Shown piece by piece: positions 1 through 10,796 of a stretch of DNA of 64,000 nt. The notes below the pieces were generated by a model, which saw only the letters and a program-made list of their open reading frames with translations, did not search any database and was not told the DNA's origin. Numbering within the stretch: the first letter of the stretch is position 1; each line of letters opens with the position of its first letter. This DNA is from Pachypanchax playfairii. Taxonomy: Eukaryota; Chordata; Actinopteri; Cyprinodontiformes; Aplocheilidae. Position numbers and translations under genes: made by a program. Location of the stretch: positions 2,819,147-2,883,146 of the forward strand of contig SSNP01000029.1 of NCBI GenBank assembly GCA_006937955.1, written 5' to 3'.

Positions 1-57
1 AAACAACATCCTTACCTTGAATGGATATTGATCACCTTTTTGCACTGTCTCTTACAG

Positions 58-419
58 GTGAATTCCTCAACTATGATATAATGTTAGGGGTAAACCAAGG
101 CGAGGGCCTTAAGTTTGTGGAGCTCATCGTCGACAGTGACAATGGTGTCCAGGCCAATGACTTTGACTACGCTGTGTCCAGTTTTGTTGATGATCTTTAT
201 GGTTACCCAGAGGGTAAAGACATCCTCCGAGAGACGATCAAGTTTATGTACACTGACTGGGCAGACAGACACAACCCAGAGACTCGCCGAAAGACTCTAC
301 TAGCCCTTTTCACTGATCACCAGTGGGTAGCACCTTCTGTTGCCACAGCTGATCTGCACTCCAGTTTTGGGTCACCAACATACTTCTATGCCTTCTACCA
401 CCACTGTCAAACAGAACAG
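58..419 (+). CDS. nlgn1: neuroligin 1, internal coding exon (esterase-like domain)
   Basis: First of five nlgn1 exons in the window; earlier exons lie to the left. The acceptor is CTTACAG at 51-57 and the donor CAG|GTGGGT at 419/420. The exon begins two bases into a Gly codon (phase 1) and ends in phase 0. It reads GEFLNYDIMLGVNQGEG through YAFYHHCQTEQ, a very conserved part of the cholinesterase-like ectodomain, which sits outside the postsynaptic membrane and binds neurexins. The segment FMYTDWADRHNPETRRK is a neuroligin hallmark. The wording matches NLGN1 better than NLGN2, 3 or 4 as I remember those sequences. In the mammalian genes I recall, this segment continues without a break into the next exon (see findings). 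The esterase nucleophile region is outside the window. Confidence 0.95.
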
Positions 420-1891
420 GTGGGTCATAGTGGGATGCAGCCGCCACTGATGTCAAAATGATTTCAGCACCATGTCTTCATTTTCAGCTGCTGCTCGAAA
501 TCCTGTAGACAGTAACAAACATTATCTCACTGAATAACAGATGTACAATGATACCGTTTACAGAAAACTATTGAATAAAATGTACACGTTATATCTACAT
601 GAAGTTTTTTTATAATGATTCAGAATCATTTGAACCTGTCAGCGATTTGGCTGATTAGACTGATCCAGCAAAATCTAAACTTCTCAAATAACTGCACAAG
701 TTTGCACAAGCTTTTACATGAAGCCAGATTATTGTGATTGTATGTACTGGATTTACAGTTTAGTCTTACAAAAATAAAACATCAAGCCTCTATATCTGGT
801 AACCAGACAAGAAGGCCCCGTGCTGCAGCTACACATGACTTCTAGACATGGCATGACAGAAACAGGCAAATGACATGATCATGTCTCTCACACTGTTTTT
901 ACAAAGGAACAGTTTTATAACAATTAAAAATGTGTTTTCTAATAAAAGTGATACTGATCAAACTGAATTAAACATAATTTCTGTAGTGTTAATGCAACTT
1001 CTGTGTTTCAAACTCTTTGCTGTTCACATAAAGAAAATGAATTGTCTTTAAGTCATACAGCTTCTTCCTGCCATTTGTTTTCTTTAGTGTTTATATTTAC
1101 GTTGCTTTTATTTTCCCTGCTCAACCTTTGTTTTCTTGTTTTTATTTTATTCCATGACATTTGACTAGATACAGTATACGTTGTTCCAAACATATTTTCA
1201 TTTATTAGAGGAAAAAAAGCTTTCTAAACCTTTAGGAGACGTGGTTGCAAAATCAAACAAAAAAGTTGGTTTTTTCATGCGCACCAGATAATTTCTCATG
1301 TGTACAAGTTAGCATCTCGTGTGCATCAGTTAGTAAAATATCTTGTGCGCATGAGATACTAACTGGTACTCACGAGAAAGTATCTGGTGTGCACGAGAAT
1401 GCAACTTTTTGTTTTTTCCACCCATGTCCCCTAAAGAGCTCTGTAAAAATGTCATTGTTCCCTGAACCTTATAACTGGTTATTCAACTGAAATCAAGTGT
1501 TTGTGAGAACTCATTACGTTTGTAACGTCACTGTGATCGAATTATGTCTGGATCTTCTTGATAAAATTATTTCACCTCTAACACATTGGAGTGTTTTCCA
1601 ATAGAAATGGCTTGTTTAAGGCCACACTACAACATCCCTTTCAAGTTGCAGTCCAAAACACTTCATTTAGATTTTTTATTAGTCATTCAGAAAATCATTT
1701 AAAATACACTTGCACAGTGACCACTTGTAACCCAAGTGTTCTGGAGCTTAAGGTCATGAACCTTCTTCAGAATTTTCTGCTAGAGCAGATCATGGTTCCA
1801 TCAGTTACAGAAAGTCATCCAGGTCCTCGCACTTTCACTCCATGTGTGGATAATGTCTCTCACTGTGGTTCACTGGAGTCCTGATGCCTTA
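420..1891. other. nlgn1 intron, AT-rich, no gene seen
   Basis: Intronic DNA between the first two exons seen. I find no conserved reading frame. The only structured piece is the inverted repeat listed at 1281-1392. Confidence 0.7.
1281..1392. repeat. imperfect 46-bp inverted repeat (foldback)
   Basis: Arms at 1281-1326 and 1347-1392 are imperfect reverse complements around a 20-bp loop. Both arms are built from variants of (G)TGTGCACGAGA, CTCGTGTGCA and ACCAGATA, so the stretch could fold into a long hairpin. It looks like a foldback or palindromic short repeat, not a gene. Confidence 0.7.
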
Positions 1892-2550
1892 TGGTGCGTT
1901 CACACCGGTCCAACCATCAACTTCATAAGCGGCAAGTTTATATGTAAAGTCTATGGTGGACGGGCGTCAGACAGACGTCAACGGCTCTGCGGCGCTTTGT
2001 GAGCATTATGAGCGGCAACTTTTCAAGCTTTTCTAGCATTTCAGGCGCTGATGCTTGAAAAGCTCAAAGTTCAGCTAGCTGAACTTTTGACGTTCATAAC
2101 GCTCTTGAAGCGGCATGTCAACCAATCAGAGCGTCTCATCGTAGTGACGTAAGACGTCACAGCACGTAGCCGGAAAGAAGTGGGATCAGCCATAATGGAA
2201 GATAAATTAACCTCATCCAAACGCTCCTGGAGCAAATGGTTAAACTCACCAAACTCCGAACACATCTGAAGAATGGGGTGTATCCACAAACGGCGCTGAT
2301 GCACCCGACGTCGATGTTGTCTAGATCTATGAAGTAAATAAATCCAAGCCACTGTCTCAATATGATCCGCCATAGCTCCGAACATCTGATAACAAAGGAA
2401 GCCCCGCCTTTGCGCTCTTTTTCGGTCAGGCTTTACGAGCTTTAACACCTCTGACTGGCAGGCGTTTTATGAGCTTCAACTTCAAACGTCAAATTTGGAG
2501 CGTTATCAGTGTTGCTTGACGTTGACAAAGTGGCCGGTATGAACGCACCA
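1892..2550 (-). mobile_element. PIF/Harbinger-type element, internally deleted
   Basis: 659 bp inside an nlgn1 intron. The ends are inverted: TGGTGCGTTCACACCGG at the left and its near complement (CCGGTATGAACGCACCA) at the right. It is flanked by TTA on both sides (1889-1891 and 2551-2553), the 3-bp target duplication typical of PIF/Harbinger. On the - strand it keeps a piece of a Harbinger-type transposase N-terminus (RRRVHQRRLWIHPILQ then SEFGEFNHLLQE, about 2200-2330) with no catalytic core. It is therefore a non-autonomous copy that once carried transposase sequence. Confidence 0.85.
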
Positions 2551-3283
2551 TTAGAAATGGCTTTATGACTCTTTCCAGACTAATGGATGTGAGTGAGTTT
2601 GTTTCTCTTCTGTTCTTGAATGGAGAGCAATTACTTTTTCAGACAGGCTTGATTGGTTTAGATACTTTTTTTCCTCAAACTAATGATATCAGCATTTGGA
2701 AACCGCATTTTGTATTTATTCAATACATTGCTGTCTAAATAAATAATTGTTTCTTGATCTGATACATTCAAGTGTCACAAAAAAAGAAAAAAACAGATCT
2801 GTAGCAGACAAGTTACATTTTTAGTATATTTTCCTGAACTGTTTTTGATTTGCTTTTTTATTTTTCTAACCTTTAATTTTAAATTTATGTGGCTAATACA
2901 TGTCAGTTAGTAAATGTCCAGTTTTAAAATAGGATCAGAAGTTATAATCAAAAGTACCAAAATTTGTTTCCAAACATTTAGAAGTCATAATTTTCCTTAA
3001 CATGTGTTCTATCCACAAGCTAAATATACAAGAGAACATCATTCACATTTCAATTAATTTTATTCATTTTCCTTTTATTTATGTATTTATTTGAATGTTC
3101 TTTGTACTAAATAATGATTTTTGAAATATTATCCACACATTCTTTTTCATTTTTGCTGCCCTTATAGTCTGACTTGTGCTGATTTATTTCATTAGAGCAG
3201 TCAGTTTAAAAAAATAATACCCATTAATGTTCTCCATCAGCCACATAAGTATAGTCATATTGGATTTCTCTGCTGCTCATCAG
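2551..3283. other. nlgn1 intron remainder, AT-rich
   Basis: Nothing recognisable beyond the polypyrimidine/acceptor region of the exon at 3284. Confidence 0.6.
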
Positions 3284-3444
3284 GTACCACCCTGGGCAGA
3301 CGCAGCACATGGAGATGAGATCCCATATGTGTTTGGGCTGCCAATGATTGGACCAACAGAGCTGTTTCCGTGCAACTTCTCCAAGAATGACGTTATGCTG
3401 AGTGCCGTGGTCATGACCTACTGGACCAACTTTGCCAAAACAGG
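3284..3444 (+). CDS. nlgn1: neuroligin 1, internal coding exon (HGDE segment)
   Basis: Acceptor CATCAG at 3278-3283, donor AGG|GTAAGA at 3444/3445. It starts in phase 0 and leaves phase 2. It encodes VPPWADAAHGDEIPYVFG through MTYWTNFAKTG and joins exactly to the previous exon (CQTEQ-VPPWADAAHGDE). AAHGDE corresponds to the region holding the catalytic His in true cholinesterases; neuroligins are non-catalytic adhesion proteins. CNFSKND carries an N-glycosylation sequon (NFS) next to a conserved Cys. The final Gly codon is split with the next exon (GG|G). The intron before it is 2864 bp and carries a Harbinger element; the intron after it is 10566 bp and carries several transposons. Confidence 0.95.
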
Positions 3445-4927
3445 GTAAGATGACATCACAAGTCAGGTGACTTTGTATAAACTGACTTGCCACGGAACAG
3501 AGAAATGATGGGGGGCGCGGGGGGTTAATTAATCAGTTTCATTATACAGTATGATCAAATTACTTTAACAAAACAATATTAACAAGGTTTCAGTTTCACA
3601 GACCGCTGTTATTTATTTACAGGGACAAACTACCATAAAATGTTAACAACGCTGATGTACTGGCAGTAATACTGTTGGTGACGCACTGTCCCTTACAATG
3701 ATAGTGGTATAGGTACTATCTCCAGGAAGGTACAGAGGTTGTAAAAGTCTTTTGTAGCGTTAATGCGGAGCTAACTGGGGGGTCTTTGCTGCTCAGGGAG
3801 AATGGTCTTTAAACTGGCAGAGAACATAATTATTTAACCATCACACCGTCTTCCAGAGGACCTCAGATCTAAAGGACTTTTATTTTATTAGTTTCTGTTA
3901 ATATAAAAAAAATCCAACTTTGGCAGTTGGGGACAAATTTACAACTGGAGATCAGAATCTTGTCATGTTGGGCCTCCAACAACTCCTTTCGTCCAACAGA
4001 AACTTAAATTCATTTCAAAAGAGTGCCAATATCCTGAACTCTTCATGGTCTCCTGTGAAGAACCCCACTTTGGTTATGATTTCCAGAACCCTAAAACTTC
4101 TAACGACTGCTACTTACTGATAATGGTTAAATTATTGTTTTCCATTTATTCTATGTAAACAGTTGAACAGGATAAACATATGCAATGTCATGATTTAATG
4201 TGTCCAGGGTTCATAAATATTAATCTTATCTTTTGGGTAAAGTCATTTACTGCAGTTTACTTTGCTTTAAATCTAATAAATTATGTTCTCATGTTAACTT
4301 TGCTTTATTCATTCATTATGTCATTTATCTGTATTTAAAGGTGGGATATGGAAGTCGGAACACAATAACAGGGCACAAAGCCTTCAGCCATCTGGGTGCC
4401 AGGCTCGTTTACCCCCCGCGCGCACACGCTCCGATGCTCAGGCCGAATATTACTCACCAAACACACTCTGATCCGCGATCCGAATAAAATATTATGAGTT
4501 CAGCTCACTAATCATGCTCTCCAGCCCCGCTGATCACACACTGACTCTGATAAAAGCAGCTCCTACCTGTTTGAAGCTCAGTCATCGATTCAGTCCTTGG
4601 CAAAGAGTTCATAGTTGCACTGCGGCTCCAAAACTTCCTGCAGTTCCTCTTAAGATCCTCTGTCCTCCCCACACACCATCCTGCATGTCACATTTATCCA
4701 ATAAAGTAAAAAAAAAGCAATAAAATCCTCCGTGGTGTGTTTTCCAGTCCAAAAAGTGGCCCGAAGCCCCTCCACTTCACCAACATGTAGCTCCGTGTTA
4801 GCGAGCTGCTAATGAAAAACGTTTACACACAGATCCTGCTCGTCACATGGGAAACCCACTACGGCAAGCAAATAAGGTATATAATCACACATATCCCCGG
4901 TGCTTCCAGCTGCTTCACCTGCAGACT
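3445..4927. other. nlgn1 intron, no gene seen; GC-richer patch from 4340
   Basis: From about 4340 to 4927 the DNA is clearly more GC-rich (CGCGCG and multiple CpGs near 4415-4470) than the surrounding intron. It leads without a break into repeat R1 (4928-5130). It is probably the interior of the same unidentified mid-repetitive element; no reading frame is convincing. Confidence 0.5.
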
Positions 4928-5130
4928 CCACAGTACCAGCCTCACTGTGCTGGATTATTTACGGTATTAGGCAACCCAAAATGGTGCCCACTGCTCTTCC
5001 AGCTATTGGCTGGTAGATGTAAACAAAATGCCAATGTTGTGCCCGCTCAATATATATTTTTTATATAATTTTACCTAATATATAATTTTTAAAGGAAATG
5101 CTGTATTTTCATTCTACAACCCTCTAAACA
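4928..5130 (-). repeat. dispersed repeat R1, copy 1 (inverted)
   Basis: Reverse complement of the 6038-6290 copy: shared features in order are AGTACCAGCCTC, ACAAAATGCCAA, TGCTGTATTTTCATTCTACA and CCTCTAAACACCC. A third copy is at 26716-27170. The end facing 5130 leads into CTCTAAACACCC. I do not recognise the family; end sequence and AT/GC structure suggest a DNA transposon terminus. Confidence 0.75.
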
Positions 5131-5544
5131 CCCAGTGGAGGTGTCGACAGGTGGCCCTAACATTGGATCAAACATCATTGGATCAAACTCTGTTCAGAGA
5201 GCTCAGTCAGCTCTTTCCTTTTTATTTTCAGATATTTATTAAAGTAGTTGCAAATTATTAGCATTTCACTTATAAAAATGACAGTGTTAATGAAGTCTGA
5301 ATCTATATGTTTTAAATAACTGGCTGTGAGTTGGTGTCGTTTGTCAGTAGATTTTTTTTGTTTATTTCATGTTGCACAAATAAAATTTACACATTTTCTG
5401 TCTTTATTTGTTTCAGTAAAGTAACCAGTTCGAAGTAGTTTTGCTCATGTCCAGTTGTGTACCAGTAAAGGTCTCAAGAGTGCTTACCTCATATTTTTAT
5501 TCTTCTATTTATTCCATACTACTACTACTACATACTACATACTA

Positions 5545-5961
5545 CTGGTCAAAGTTTTAGAACACCCCACATTTTTCAGTTTTTCATTGCATTCAATATG
5601 TTCAAGCAATAAATATCTTGAAATGATACAAAGGTAAGTAGTGAACTGCCAGAGGGTAAATAAAAAGTAAGGTTACTCCAAAATGAAAAATAATGTACAT
5701 TTTAGCAGTAGCAGCCCTGGTAGAAACAGCCATCAGTACACAACCCCCAACTCCTGTCTGGCTCGTTAGATCTGCCAAAGGATTCTAAAGAGACAAAAGT
5801 TTGGAAAATATTTTGGTCTATAAATTGATTCCATGATTTTTTTTTTTAACTCCAGTTGCTTATTTGAACTATGTTTTCATTTCAGAGTGAAATGATGCCT
5901 TAAACAACATCTTTTTCAATAAAAAAAGGAAAACCTGGAATGTTCTAAAACTTTGGACTGG
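5545..5961. mobile_element. Tc1/mariner-type MITE
   Basis: 417 bp with inverted ends: CTGGTCAAAGTTTTAGAACA at the left and the complement of TGTTCTAAAACTTTGGACTGG at the right. TA dinucleotides flank both ends (5543-5544, 5962-5963). There is no transposase frame. It lies in nlgn1 intron 2 beside a short (ACT/ACTAC)n tract and between the two inverted R1 copies. Confidence 0.8.
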
Positions 5962-6037
5962 TAGAGTACATATTTTGTTACAAGAGTTGAATTCTGCCCA
6001 TCGTTTGTTCATGATTGAAGCTTTTGTAATAAATAAA

Positions 6038-6290
6038 AAGGTGCAATATAGACCATTTTCACAAAAAGCTATATTTTTAAAAAAAATAATGCCTCTACGG
6101 GGTGTTTAGAGGGGTGTAGAATGAAAATACAGCATTTTCTTTAGAAATTATATTTGAAGTAAAATATAATAAAATTGTTTACTTTGATGGGCACGACGTT
6201 GGCATTTTGTTTTCATCTATCAGCCATACGGTGAATAGTCAGTAATATGGAGGCTGGTACTGAGGAGGGTGGTAGAGTTTGCAGGTCGAG
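6038..6290 (+). repeat. dispersed repeat R1, copy 2
   Basis: Begins AAGGTGCAATATAGACCATT and runs to GAGGGTGGTAGAGTTTGCAG. It matches 26716-27170 in the same orientation and 4928-5130 in the opposite orientation. Confidence 0.75.
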
Positions 6291-6897
6291 CAGCCCTGGG
6301 GATATGTGGGGGTCAGAGTGGGTTTGCTGAGGAATTTTCGTGGCATCGGAGCGCATGTGGGGGGTCACAAGCCTGGCACCCCGGTGGCTGGACGCCTTGT
6401 GTTGTTGTTGTGGTGTTCATGTTCCATAGTCCACCTTTAAACCAAATTGGGGTTTTAGACAACTTCCTGTCAAACCGCTGAACCACTGATCCACTATTGA
6501 GTAGCAGTGAATACAGGGGTAACTTCCCCATTAATCTGGGCCTAGAAATCTCTCCAGTTGTACTTTGGGGGGGAGCCACCTGTGGACAGACCATTCAACA
6601 CCAGCCTTATGTCTTCACCTAATTGCTGCTTAGGGATGAACACCATGGTTCAAACAACCCCACATGGTTCATTTTGTTTTGGATATTTCAAAAGGGACTT
6701 TTTGATAATCAAGCTTTTGCCATTATTTACTCTAACTTTAGTTCTTTATAAATTTGGTTTCTTGGTTTGTCTGATCCCATTGGAGGATTTGAAAAGGTCA
6801 ACAGTCCAGTCCATGGTTTCTCTTCTAACTCAAGATAAAAGATCAGATGTGAAAATGCACAGCAGGTGGTTGAGTTGAAGAGTCAGGATCAGGGAAG

Positions 6898-7365
6898 ATG
6901 AATTCCCATGATTCACTTCTGAATCTAGTTTTCATCATTAGTCAAATTGACCTTTCGCCAAGCCCCACCCCCTTAGTTACTGTTGCTACGCCCGCCACTC
7001 ATCCAGCGAAGTTAAATGTTGTTGGAAGAAATCAGCATGCTTTCAGTGGGATCGCGTTTAAATATCACAAAAATGGTAAATTTATGTTTGTGTGGGCTGC
7101 ACACGTCCTACAGTTGAACATCCAACAAACAGGAATAACCGTGCTTTCAGTGACTTTTGGTTTCACAAGAAAAGCACTCGTGTGGGACTTTTCTTCAGAC
7201 AGTGAACTTTATTTGGATCAATACCTCCGCAATATACTCCAGATTGATGCAGGAGGGGATTACAGTATGCAGTGGAGTGATATATCCAGAATAAAAAGAC
7301 GCAATAAAGGAGATACGACTGCTATCAAGGCTAATGCTTATCTAGACAACACGGTAAGTAGTTAG
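6898..7365 (+). CDS. unidentified open frame in the TIR element (possible first exon of an element protein)
   Basis: 155 codons. The ATG lies 50 bp outside the element, so the true start is probably further in. The inner part reads GRNQHAFSGIAFKYHKNGKF then FMFVWAAHVLQLNIQQTG and IKRRNKGDTTAIKANAYLDN. It is followed closely by ACGGTAAGTAG, a good splice donor at about 7352. The homologous stretch at 49540-49980 (GGAGATACGACTGCT, CTAGACAACACGGTAAATAG) is degraded but shows the same end. I do not recognise the protein. A weak resemblance in layout to fish transposon proteins with SWIM/YqaJ domains is only a guess. It may be the leading exon of an otherwise deleted transposon gene. Confidence 0.3.
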   Translation: MNSHDSLLNLVFIISQIDLSPSPTPLVTVATPATHPAKLNVVGRNQHAFSGIAFKYHKNGKFMFVWAAHVLQLNIQQTGITVLSVTFGFTRKALVWDFSSDSELYLDQYLRNILQIDAGGDYSMQWSDISRIKRRNKGDTTAIKANAYLDNTVSS

Positions 7366-7672
7366 CTGTTAGTCTTACCTTTGAGCAGACATATTTATGC
7401 TATGTAATTTCCCAACACATTTAACTGAATTGGGGGCCGACCACACTGTTTAATCCATTGTCGGCACCGCTCACGTTGTGTTTTCAGCTTTGGGAATGAA
7501 AAGAACAAAACTCCTCCAGATAATCTATCAGGATATCCAGTGTCAGATTTACAAATAACATGGGACTGTCCTGCTTGGAGTCAGTGTTTGCCAGAACTAC
7601 TTGCATAGTAACGGTTGCTATGATGTGTGATTGGACAATAGCCGTTTTTGGCGAGGGGCCGACGAAAGGTCA
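6948..7672 (+). mobile_element. unidentified TIR DNA element, copy 1
   Basis: Ends are inverted: TGACCTTTCGCC at 6948 and the complement of GACGAAAGGTCA ending at 7672, with further similarity inward (GCCCC, GTTACTGTTGCTA). The corresponding region at 19.79 kb is an empty site. A second, heavily interrupted copy lies at 49456-55937. The target duplication cannot be fixed because the terminal bases are ambiguous by a few nucleotides. The family is unknown to me. Its interior carries an open frame (see 6898-7365). Confidence 0.65.
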
Positions 7673-7795
7673 GTTGAATAAGATGGACTTTTGGCTTGTC
7701 ATATACATCCAGTAATGTGGACAAAATGTCTGTCACTTTAAATGGCTGATTTGTAAATGCAATATTGCTAAATGTTAGAATAAAAAGTACCACAC

Positions 7796-10410
7796 AAAGA
7801 AATGGTTCTTCAAAGTGTGGACAAAAGATAAAATCTCAAAAAGAACTAAATACGAGATTTTATTTTCAAATACCCAAAACTGAAGAAAGTAGCACAACGA
7901 TGCATTCTGTAACTCACAGACTGCAGTGATGCAATCACATGGACCAAGTTTGATAACCAGTTAAAACAGCAACTAGTTCAACGGATAAACAGAAATATCA
8001 GATATCAGATTTTTTGTTTGTTTGTTTTTGCTTTTTTGGAGGAAAGCACAAGTCTTTAGTACCCATCAAATATTTAATAAAAGTAAAGTTTTAGTTGAGA
8101 TTTTAGTTGGGTTTCTAAGAGATGAAAACCAAATAAATTTTTAGAATTTTCAACATCAGAGACATCTATCAAATTGAGAAATTTTACATCTTGAGTTGTT
8201 GCAGTATTCAATATCAACTAATTCTTTTAAAGTGTTTCTCCGGCAAATTTGTTGGCATTCCTTCACTTCCGAGCACTGGATTAGAACACTAGAAAAAATG
8301 TAATCATTGCTGTCAGTACATAAAAAATCATCTGAGCATTTCAATAATTTGCTCCAATTTAAAAAATCTTAAGCAGCATTTGAAACAAAAGCAAAGAAAC
8401 AAACCCATAAAAAATGTGTGCAAGACAACAATTTTAAATTTACTGTTAGCAAGAATCCTTAGTGTGCAGAATCTTGGGTTTGGAGGAAAAAACGAAATAT
8501 TGTACAGTACAAAAAGTGAACATTTTTAATGTTTGAAGAACTATTTGCATTTTATGAGTTTTATTTGATTTATGTATAATTTAAATCAATTAGTTACATT
8601 AGTTCCATTCTCTTATACCACCATATTTTACAGTTATAGATCCAAGTTTAACTAATATTTCTTATTTCTTACAGGATAAATAATTCTATTCAACCAACTC
8701 CCTCTAACCAAAACCATTCACTCTTTACTCCTTTAGTTTTATTTTTAATGGTTATTAATTTTGTTTGTTGGTTTCATTATTAAATATTCACTAAAACTTT
8801 AATTAGCCATCTTCCTGACTTTTATGATCCCAGTTTATCTCAGTATTGTTCATTAAAAGAGATGGTTCTTTAGTGAGTAACAATAATGTGTAATGTTACA
8901 ATATTAGTACACCAAAAGTACTTAAGAGTGCTTTCATGACTTCTCAATTAATCAAGAAGATGATAACTTATTTATTTTATCTGTTATTAAATGTATTTGA
9001 ATAAAAATTTGGTAATTGTCATTTTTTATTATTTAACACCCTCTAAAATACCTTTTGCATTGTAAACTCTTAGTCAGCGAGTTTAAAAAAAATGCTGAAC
9101 GTGCATCAGTAAATGAGTAGAAATACAAGAATGATAGTAACTAGCAATCTGTAGCTCCAAACACACTCATAATGTTATAAAATATTGAAGCACAAAAATG
9201 ATTTGCAGTAGTTTTACTGGGTCTTGTGGTATTTTACTGTAAAACTACAGCAAAGGTAGTAACATGTGATCAGAGGAAACATTCATAACAAACTTTACTT
9301 CATACAACCTCTATTACAGGAAATCTTTTAGTTTAAAAAAGTACAAAACACACTGAAAGTTAGAAAATTATAAGAACTTAATAACAGAAAAGCATTAAAA
9401 TAAAGATGTCAGCGATTATGAACAAATGTTCCATGAAAGTTCTGGCCCAAGGGTCATTCAAACAACACACACTTACCATTACAAGACAATGAACAAGTCA
9501 ATCATTTTATTGTAATTGGAGTACTCTCAATAATAAACTCCATTTGATGACTCTAAGTAGTGAATTGTACTATGGAGTTTTATGAACTATGCAGTATAAT
9601 TGATATTCTTTGCACATACCCTCCACATATCTTGAAATGCATTATTAATTAATAGTCATATGCTGCAAAGGGACATTCTTTATAGAATAAAATTAAAAAT
9701 CCTTTTTCCTCTGCTTCATGTTGCCTTCAAGCATATAGTCACAGTGGTAATTGTTTTTCTGAAGCATAATAGGGGGACATTGGCTTTTCCTGTGCCCTGC
9801 CCAGTAACCCTGAGGGGAACAGAAATGCACTAATGATCTACATATATAACCCCAAATTGACGTGGAAGGCTGGGTACCTGGGAGATTTATGCCACCCATT
9901 TGAATGTTTAAGCGTGTTCTTGATGAGGTTTGGCTGGCTCCATATGCCTTGTTCAGACAATGGGGCGCTCGGTACATCATGAATGGGCCTCCACAGCTCA
10001 CTCAGCTGGCTCTGTTCCGCTCAGATTAAGTGAAAGTGAGTCTTAAGCACTGCAGTCCATGCTGAAAGGGGGTTTTAAAGTTCAGCTTTCATATGGAATT
10101 CTGACCATACTTTACACTGATTTTATATCTGCAATTCAGAATCAAACAAATTTATAATGAAATAAATATAAAATTGCAAGAACAAACCCTTAAAATGTTC
10201 CACATGCTTGAGATACATCCTCACAAGGACCAACTCACTGGCTGAAACAAGGTCAAATTTAATACCATATTTACTTTAAAGGGGACAACCAAATTAACAT
10301 GGTGGCCCTAATTTATTTTTGTCTTTGTTTCATTTGAATAAAAGATTAAAACTAGAAAAACTTGAGACCTTTTGCGATTTTTGGAAAAACCAACAATCTG
10401 CTTGGCTCTT
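7796..10410. other. nlgn1 intron 2, mostly AT-rich; balanced-composition patch 9690-10030
   Basis: No gene seen. 7800-9690 is low in GC with no repeats I recognise. 9690-10030 changes to ordinary, balanced composition (for example TGCCCTGCCCAGTAACCC) without a transposon end on either side. It could be a conserved noncoding element or an old repeat. A 102-codon - strand frame there has no recognisable content. Confidence 0.5.
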
Positions 10411-10450
10411 CCAGATCTATGTGTGGAGTCGGTGCTACACATAGATCTGG
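10411..10450. repeat. perfect 14-bp hairpin
   Basis: CCAGATCTATGTGT at 10411-10424 is perfectly complementary to ACACATAGATCTGG at 10437-10450 across a 12-base loop (GGAGTCGGTGCT). It sits in a roughly 500-bp stretch just left of the Tc1 copy; purpose unknown. Confidence 0.85.
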
Positions 10451-10796
10451 GATTGCTCCATCTGAAAGTGTCTGAAAAAGGGAGGGTCATCTGGTATAAT
10501 ATTAGCTGATTAGAGGACGTGTCAGCAAGTGTCCACCTACCATGATTTGTCTTTAGCCAATCACAATAAATCAAGCTCTTGCTGGTCCAGTCGGGAGAAA
10601 ATCTCAACACATCATTACCATCAAGAAATGCAAAAAGTTCTTACCTTTGCTCATTTTCAATGAAAAAATCGTCTCTAGTTCAATATAGATTCAATAGCTG
10701 CTTCTATGAATACATTCACCATTGCGGCCATGTTTATTATGCTTTGCCTAGGCACTTGCTACAAATCATACCTGAACACCAGCCCCAAAACACATA

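Larger units (their letters stand above)
6843..7795 (+). repeat. dispersed repeat R2, copy occupied by a TIR element
   Basis: The left part (AATGCACAGCAGGTGGTTGAG through CTAGTTTTCATCATTAG) and right part (ATGGACTTTTGGCTTG through TGCAATATTGCTAA) together match 19690-19985. The middle, 6948-7672, is absent there. The outer repeat therefore existed before the 725-bp insertion. Confidence 0.8.

Noticed and set aside
9693..10001. 102-codon - strand frame in nlgn1 intron 2
   Set aside because: No protein-like content; the region is better described as a composition island or possible regulatory DNA.
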